From Chlorobiales bacterium (GTDB lineage: Bacteria; Bacteroidota; Chlorobiia; Chlorobiales; Chlorobiaceae), in NCBI GenBank assembly GCA_022360355.1, contig JAKSCY010000548.1, positions 1 through 9,912 of the forward strand: a stretch of DNA of 9,912 bases, given 5' to 3'. Shown here one piece after another: positions 5,637 to 9,912 of this stretch. The notes under the pieces were generated by a model. The model was given only the letters and a program-made list of their open reading frames with translations, had not been told where the DNA came from and did no database searches. A program made the position numbers and the translations under genes. Positions within the stretch are counted from its first letter, which is position 1. Every line of letters begins with the position of its first letter.

Positions 5637-7004
5637 TCAGTTTAGGACAGTGGGGTTTTCAGGTGCAGTTTTTGAAAGCCCTGCTACAAAAACGTCCCCG
5701 TATTCGAGTTGTGAGCGGAAAACCGATATCTGTGCAAGAAAATTATCCATTTCAGCTTTTGATATTCCTTTGGTTTCATAGGCTGATTTCAAGGCGACAA
5801 GAGGATTTTTTGGCTTTCCGTTGTGAAGAACCCTGAAATCCAGATGCGGACCTGTGGAGCGACCTGTAGAGCCCACGTATCCTATAACCTGACCCTGTTT
5901 AATCCTGCTTCCTCGCCTTGCGTTTGCACTGAAGCGACTCAAGTGAAGATATTTGGTGTGGTAACCGTTTGCATGTGCTATGGTTATCATGTTGCCTGCA
6001 GCACCTTTTCTGCCGCGGAACATGACTTTTCCATCAGCCACGGCATAAACCGGAGTGCCCGTTGGAGCGGCAAAATCAACTCCTCCGTGAAAATGACGCT
6101 TTCTAAGGATCGGGTGTGTTCTGTATCCGAAACGGCTTGAAATCCTGGAATAGTTGCAAGGGCTGACGAAGAAAGAGGTCTTGAGCGACTTGCCTTTTGC
6201 GTCATAGTAGGCGGTATTTCCTTTTGAATCCGTAAAACGGTACGCTGTCGAGGGAGTGTTTCCGGTAAATATCTCGGCAGCGAGGATTTTTCCGACACTG
6301 ACAAATTCATCTCCTACCCATTGTTCTTCAAACAGAATATTATAGGCTGTTCCCGGCTGGATATCACGTTTGAAATTGATTTTATACGCGAAGAGTTTTT
6401 GTAACTGGGATATCAGCGCGTAGCGTTTCTTTTGCTGGAGTTCAGCAGAAAGAGTCGAGGAGATTGTTCCGGTAAGAGCGGAAACCCTGTTCTGGGATTC
6501 AAATGTTTCCTGCCAGATATTGAATGTACCAGCTTCAGGATCTTTCTGGACATGCAGAATCATTGAGGGAGATTGTTGGTAGGTAAAGCAAAGAAAGCTG
6601 CCCGAGGGATCTTTTTCGATAAGGTATGATTTCCCTGGGCGGAAATTTCTGATCGAGAAGCTTCCCTTGAGCTGTTCCGTAATTTCGTGAATGTTGTTTG
6701 GAGTAAGCCCTGCATCGATAAAAATACTGTAAAGAGATTGCCCTTTCCGGATGGTTTCCTCTATAATCGAGTTCGAGAACTTCGAACTCCCGTCCTCTAT
6801 TTCGGCCAGTTCCGATTCTGCTGTAATACCAAGCTCATCGTCATAGCTTTTGAATAGTGAAGAGACATTCGGCAGGAAAAAGCCGGAGGTGATAACTGCT
6901 GCGCTTACTGCAATGGCAGCAATCAGTCCAGCGTGTTTTTTTGTTCGCATTGTTTTTGAAAACCGGTTCCATGTTTCAGAAATCAGTTTTTTACTATCCA
7001 TCAT
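5637..7004 (-). CDS. membrane-anchored M23 (LytM-type) peptidase
   Basis: The 455-residue protein has a basic cytoplasmic N-terminus, one membrane segment at about residues 26-44, and a periplasmic part. Residues 80-270 resemble the LysM/OapA-like N-terminal region of MepM-type peptidases (KGQSLYSIFIDAGL at 88-101). The M23 domain spans about 280-405: RISSRFGYRTHPIL, then HFHGGVDFAAPTGTPVYA with zinc ligands H306 and D310, KYLHLS with H354, and GPHLDF with H387. Such enzymes cut peptidoglycan cross-bridges during growth and division. The last motif is HxD, not the usual HxH: the residue at the third zinc-ligand position is D389. The start at 7004 has AGAGGA six bases upstream. An ATG follows directly at 7001. 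The first codons overlap a possible small gene upstream. Confidence 0.93.
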   Translation of the reverse strand: MMDSKKLISETWNRFSKTMRTKKHAGLIAAIAVSAAVITSGFFLPNVSSLFKSYDDELGITAESELAEIEDGSSKFSNSIIEETIRKGQSLYSIFIDAGLTPNNIHEITEQLKGSFSIRNFRPGKSYLIEKDPSGSFLCFTYQQSPSMILHVQKDPEAGTFNIWQETFESQNRVSALTGTISSTLSAELQQKKRYALISQLQKLFAYKINFKRDIQPGTAYNILFEEQWVGDEFVSVGKILAAEIFTGNTPSTAYRFTDSKGNTAYYDAKGKSLKTSFFVSPCNYSRISSRFGYRTHPILRKRHFHGGVDFAAPTGTPVYAVADGKVMFRGRKGAAGNMITIAHANGYHTKYLHLSRFSANARRGSRIKQGQVIGYVGSTGRSTGPHLDFRVLHNGKPKNPLVALKSAYETKGISKAEMDNFLAQISVFRSQLEYGDVFVAGLSKTAPENPTVLN

Positions 7005-7176
7005 ACTCTATCCTCTGTAATTTATTCAGTTCAGTGAATATCTTGCGCAGGTTCACATGCATGTTTTTTCCCTTGGTCAGAAACCGAACAAAAGCACTTC
7101 TTTTCAGAAGCTGACCGCAGGACAGTCTTGCTATGGGAGGATGAATCCGGTTTTCAACAATCTCTATGGTAGGCAT
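6994..7176 (-). CDS. possible small protein overlapping the M23 gene start
   Basis: A 60-residue frame from the ATG at 7176 (a TTG at 7203 would add nine residues) ends in a TAG that overlaps the first 11 bases of the peptidase gene. This arrangement is typical of translational coupling. The product is basic (MPTIEIVENRIHPP, a Cys-containing middle, then a K/R-rich C-terminal half) with no membrane segment or known motif. No good Shine-Dalgarno sequence precedes either start. It could equally be the untranslated leader of the peptidase mRNA. Confidence 0.28.
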   Translation of the reverse strand: MPTIEIVENRIHPPIARLSCGQLLKRSAFVRFLTKGKNMHVNLRKIFTELNKLQRIEYDG

Positions 7177-7390
7177 CCAACAATTTAAACGTAAAATGTT
7201 CAAATCGCAAAAAAACAGTAGGGGAAATGCCTTTTTTTGAAGAAAAATACGCTATAGGGTTGTGTTTTATGGTTTTTTAAAGTGAGTTTGATTGTGGTTA
7301 CATTTACAAAGAGGTTTTTTCCTGATACTGTTGTGTTATCGGTTCAGGATTATTGACAGTGGGAAAATGGTCAATCGAAAGCATTAAAGT
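7177..7390. other. divergent intergenic region
   Basis: About 200 AT-rich bases separate the minus-strand peptidase unit from the plus-strand MgtC/DUF4010 gene, so promoters for both should lie here. A perfect TTGACA stands at 7353-7358, 32 bp before the plus-strand ATG, but no convincing -10 box is found 16-18 bp downstream. An A run (7209-7215) and a T run (7232-7238) could pair loosely. No RNA gene or riboswitch is recognised. Confidence 0.4.
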
Positions 7391-8650
7391 ATGAACCTGG
7401 CAGTCTGGCAGATACTTGGTATTTCGTTGGGACTCGGGCTTCTGGTTGGGCTTCAGCGGGAATGGTCCAAATCGGAAGGAGCGGGAATCCGGACCTATCC
7501 GATGATAACCGTTTTCGGTACTGTCTGCGCGATTCTGGCAGAGCGGTACGGGGGAGGAGTTCTGTTAGGGGGAATTCTTGTGGTAGGTGCGATGATGGTC
7601 ATGATGAGAGTTATGATGAACGTGAACCTCCCGGTTTCCGAGCAACCTCATGCAGGTCCGACAACAGGCATAGCAGCATTGCTCATGTTTGCTGTGGGAG
7701 CTATGCTTGCCATGGACCACATTTTGCCTGCTATAGCAACAGGTGGCGGGGTGGCAGTGCTTCTCCAGTGGAAAAAGCCTCTGCACGGGTTCGTGGAACG
7801 TATTGGAAAAGCTGACATACAGGCGATATTCCGGCTCGTGCTCATAGCCATGGTTGTTTTTCCTGTTCTGCCTGATAAAAACTTCGGGCCGTACGGGGTT
7901 TTGAACCCTTCGCATATATGGCTCATGGTTGTGCTTATTGTCGGTATCAGCGTCGGCAGCTATCTTGTGGCCAGATCTATGGGTGCAAAAACCGGCTCAC
8001 TGCTTGGAGGAATACTCGGAGGCCTTATTTCAAGTACTGCTACAACAATAAGCTATGCAAGCAGGTCAAAAAAAGGCCAAGGTACATCTGCTCTGGCTGC
8101 GATGGTAATCATGATTGCTTCGACGATTGTTTTTGTTCGTGTTGCATTTGAAATTGCTGTCGTTGCTCCTGGAATTCTGCCTTTTGTGCTGCCCCAGTTT
8201 ATGGTTATGTGCATCTATATGTCGATTATTGCTGCGATTGCCTGGTTTTTCGCCAGGGACGACCGGGAAGAGCTGCCTGAAACAGAAGACCCGTCGGCGC
8301 TGGGGGCTGCGGTTGCTTTCGGAGCATTGTATGCTTTTGTTCTGGTTGCTGTTGCTGCGGCAAAGGAATATTTTGGTGATGACGGGCTCTACGTTGTCGC
8401 CATTATATCGGGTTTGACGGATATGGATGCCATAACGCTTTCAACCGCAAGGTTGATCGAGGCGGAACGGGTTGAAATAGATACCGGCTGGCGCATGATG
8501 ATGCTTGGTGCGATGTCGAACATCCTGTTTAAAGCAGGTGCTGTTGCAGTATTGGGCGATCGCAGGCTCTTTTCCCGTATTGTCGTGCTTTTCGGGTTTT
8601 CCCTCGTCGGAGGTGTTGCGCTTTTGTGGCTGTGGCCGGAGGTTGGGTGA
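7391..8650 (+). CDS. MgtC/SapB-DUF4010 integral membrane protein
   Basis: The 419-residue protein is very hydrophobic, with about a dozen predicted membrane segments in the inner membrane. The N-terminal third is the MgtC/SapB domain: GLGLLVGLQREW (14-25), RTYPMITVFGTVCAIL (34-49) and HAGPTTGIAALLMFAVG (87-103). The rest is the DUF4010 domain, with GGILGGLISSTATTISYASRSK (from 206), a charged cytoplasmic loop (289-300) and ISGLTDMDAITLSTARL (339-355). Two-domain proteins of this type are common in bacteria and archaea. MgtC of pathogens helps survival at low magnesium, but the transport or regulatory activity of the fused family is unknown. The ATG at 7391 starts exactly at the first membrane segment. 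No strong Shine-Dalgarno sequence is seen. Confidence 0.92.
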   Translation: MNLAVWQILGISLGLGLLVGLQREWSKSEGAGIRTYPMITVFGTVCAILAERYGGGVLLGGILVVGAMMVMMRVMMNVNLPVSEQPHAGPTTGIAALLMFAVGAMLAMDHILPAIATGGGVAVLLQWKKPLHGFVERIGKADIQAIFRLVLIAMVVFPVLPDKNFGPYGVLNPSHIWLMVVLIVGISVGSYLVARSMGAKTGSLLGGILGGLISSTATTISYASRSKKGQGTSALAAMVIMIASTIVFVRVAFEIAVVAPGILPFVLPQFMVMCIYMSIIAAIAWFFARDDREELPETEDPSALGAAVAFGALYAFVLVAVAAAKEYFGDDGLYVVAIISGLTDMDAITLSTARLIEAERVEIDTGWRMMMLGAMSNILFKAGAVAVLGDRRLFSRIVVLFGFSLVGGVALLWLWPEVG

Positions 8651-8692
8651 GGGGCAGAGAATTGTAAAATTTTGACTTAAAATTAGTGCCGT

Positions 8693-9616
8693 ATGTTGAG
8701 AACAAACGAAAAAGATCTTGTAGAGTTTTTACTGCAGTGCCAGCCGGGTCCCCCAAAGTCAAGGGCAAGCTGGAGCGTTGATCACCGTGGAGAACCTTTT
8801 CTGCTCCCTTCTATAGGGGGGATTACCCTGAATGTTCAGGCAGGTGACAGTGCATTCGGCCTGGCCGGGGATCATGTCGAGCCCGGGGTGAGCTGTACCG
8901 CCGACACACACAAGCCGTTCGATCACCCGAACAATTCCGTGCAGATCTACTCCTGCGTAGGAAATACAGCAACAATTATTTCCGGTGATGCCAAAGGGGA
9001 AAAAGGTGTCGTACTCGGTCACCACGGCGGGTCGGAGCATGTGATTGTCGATTTTTCACGCAAGGTCAAGGAACAGCTTTCCTACAGCGACACTATCGTG
9101 ATTCATGCAAAGGGGCAGGGGCTGAAACTCATTGACTACCCTGAAATTGTACCATTTAACCTTTCGCCCGAGTTGCTGAAAAAGATGAAGATCAGGCAGG
9201 TTGGTGATAACACACTTGAGGTGCCTGTCACAACTGTTGTTCCTGCCGCCTGTATGGGGTCGGGTGTTGGCGCTTCACATGTTGCAAAGGGCGATTACGA
9301 TATCATGACGAGTGATGAGCAGACCGTCAGGGAATACGGGCTTGACAGGATGCGGTTCGGCGACTTCGTTGCCCTTTTGGACCATGACAATCGTTACGGC
9401 AGGGCATATCGTCAGGGTGCGATTTCCATCGGTGTCGTTGTTCACAGTGATTCTCTGGTTGCCGGCCACGGTCCGGGTGTGACGACGGTATTGACCTGTG
9501 CAGGCCCGATGATAAGGCCTGTTGTCGATCCCAAAGCGAATATCGCCGATATTTTCGGGATCGGCACGGTGTTGAAGACCGCTAAAAAGAAGGGAGGGGG
9601 GAAAAAACAGGCATAG
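8693..9616 (+). CDS. DUF4438 family protein
   Basis: The 307-residue protein covers the whole DUF4438 family, known from Thermotoga, other anaerobes and archaea, with structures from structural genomics but no established function. Recognisable blocks are a Gly/Asp-rich N-terminal part with [12 protein letters not shown] (57-68), [24 protein letters not shown] (from 90), [10 protein letters not shown] (184-193), KGDYDIMT (199-206), [18 protein letters not shown] (220-237) and [20 protein letters not shown] (246-265). The many conserved Gly, His and Asp residues suggest a ligand- or metal-binding enzyme (inference). There is no signal peptide, and the C-terminus is a Lys/Gly tail ([10 protein letters not shown]). 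The start is 42 bp past the DUF4010 stop, so co-transcription is possible. There is no clear Shine-Dalgarno sequence; AATTGTAAA occurs at 8660-8668 upstream, as it does before the WD40 and HAD genes. Confidence 0.9.
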   Translation: MLRTNEKDLVEFLLQCQPGPPKSRASWSVDHRGEPFLLPSIGGITLNVQAGDSAFGLAGDHVEPGVSCTADTHKPFDHPNNSVQIYSCVGNTATIISGDAKGEKGVVLGHHGGSEHVIVDFSRKVKEQLSYSDTIVIHAKGQGLKLIDYPEIVPFNLSPELLKKMKIRQVGDNTLEVPVTTVVPAACMGSGVGASHVAKGDYDIMTSDEQTVREYGLDRMRFGDFVALLDHDNRYGRAYRQGAISIGVVVHSDSLVAGHGPGVTTVLTCAGPMIRPVVDPKANIADIFGIGTVLKTAKKKGGGKKQA

Positions 9617-9671
9617 TCACACGAGGTGGCCGGAGCTGGAATTTTTCCTCTTTTCTCATTGTTACTGTATT

Positions 9672-9688
9672 TTGCGTATGTTGCGTAT
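9672..9688. repeat. tandem TTGCGTAT in the Hsp20 upstream region
   Basis: TTGCGTAT occurs at 9672-9679 and again at 9681-9688, a 9-bp period, 60-76 bp upstream of the Hsp20 start. One helical turn is about 10.5 bp, so the copies lie on nearly the same DNA face and could be activator half-sites. No CIRCE element (TTAGCACTC/GAGTGCTAA) is present in this region. Confidence 0.3.
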
Positions 9689-9735
9689 TATTGTTGTGTT
9701 ACCGTGGTTTTCTGTTTCAACGTAAATACTGTAGC

Positions 9736-9742
9736 GGAGGAG
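9736..9742 (+). promoter_or_regulatory. strong ribosome binding site of the Hsp20 gene
   Basis: GGAGGAG stands five bases before the ATG at 9748. It is the best Shine-Dalgarno sequence in the window, where most genes have weak ones, and fits a protein made in large amounts under stress. Confidence 0.85.
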
Positions 9743-9747
9743 TTATT

Positions 9748-9912
9748 ATGGCAATCAAGTTATACGGTCGCGATCCTCTGAAAATGTTTGAAAATGTCTT
9801 TAATGAAACAGTGTCGCCCTTTGTTTCGTCTATGGTGGCACCGTCGTTCAAAGTCGATGTAAGTGAGGATGAAGAGGCTATCTACATCGATGCAGACATG
9901 CCGGGCATGAAA
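9748..9912 (+). CDS. Hsp20/alpha-crystallin small heat-shock protein, 3'-truncated
   Basis: Only the first 55 codons lie in the window; the frame is open to the edge. The N-terminus (MAIKLYGRDPLKMFENVFNE) and the segment APSFKVDVSEDEEAIYIDADMPGMK match the start of bacterial class A Hsp20 proteins. The alpha-crystallin domain begins at about residue 34 (FKVDVSE), and the DMPG motif at 51-54 is the usual first landmark before the K-EDI segment. These proteins bind unfolding proteins without ATP and pass them to DnaK and ClpB. The complete protein should be about 130-145 residues. It is separated from the DUF4438 gene by 131 bp and is likely independently regulated. Confidence 0.93.
   Translation, partial: MAIKLYGRDPLKMFENVFNETVSPFVSSMVAPSFKVDVSEDEEAIYIDADMPGMK

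Noticed and set aside
7209..7238. A-run/T-run hairpin as a terminator
   Set aside because: The pairing is nearly all A-T with a poor core, and no plus-strand gene ends before it.
7353..7381. sigma-70 promoter from TTGACA at 7353 for the MgtC/DUF4010 gene
   Set aside because: At 17-bp spacing the -10 position reads cgaaag, which is not a usable box; kept only as a note in the intergenic entry.

Overview
The window looks like ordinary chromosomal sequence from a green sulfur bacterium (Chlorobi, of the Chlorobium/Chlorobaculum/Prosthecochloris type). This is an inference from remembered protein style: the short Hsp20 N-terminus, the DUF4438 protein, the MgtC/DUF4010 membrane protein and the M23 peptidase with an HxD motif. 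No search was run. Base composition is moderate and even, and there is no tRNA, rRNA, CRISPR array, integrase or complete insertion sequence.

Layout. A four-helix-bundle (S23-like) protein, cut by the left edge (1-519), is followed by a free-standing seven-bladed WD40 protein (711-1661). A YidB-family protein converges on it from the minus strand (2122-1679). It is divergent from a two-gene plus-strand operon, a HAD-family hydrolase (2226-2852) and the ribosome-rescue hydrolase ArfB (2849-3259), which overlap by ATGA. Directly after the arfB stop lies a 144-bp element with 18-bp terminal inverted repeats (3260-3403), then a strong hairpin terminator (3411-3439).

Three minus-strand genes for exported or membrane-anchored proteins follow: a small secreted protein of unknown function (4080-3460), a PQQ-type aldose dehydrogenase (5500-4358) and a membrane-anchored M23 endopeptidase (7004-5637). 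A near-perfect terminator (5585-5616) separates the last two. A possible small gene (7176-6994) overlaps the start of the peptidase gene. On the plus strand come an MgtC/SapB-DUF4010 membrane protein (7391-8650), a DUF4438 protein (8693-9616) and the first 55 codons of an Hsp20 chaperone (9748 to the right edge).

How the genes fit together. Only HAD-arfB is a clear operon; the other genes are mostly single units with their own starts. I found no convincing new multi-gene system. The points most worth following are the 144-bp repeat element, an almost identical 19-bp motif upstream of two plus-strand genes, the Asp in place of the third zinc-ligand His in the M23 peptidase, the unrecognised secreted protein, and the exact 42-residue periodicity of the WD40 protein.
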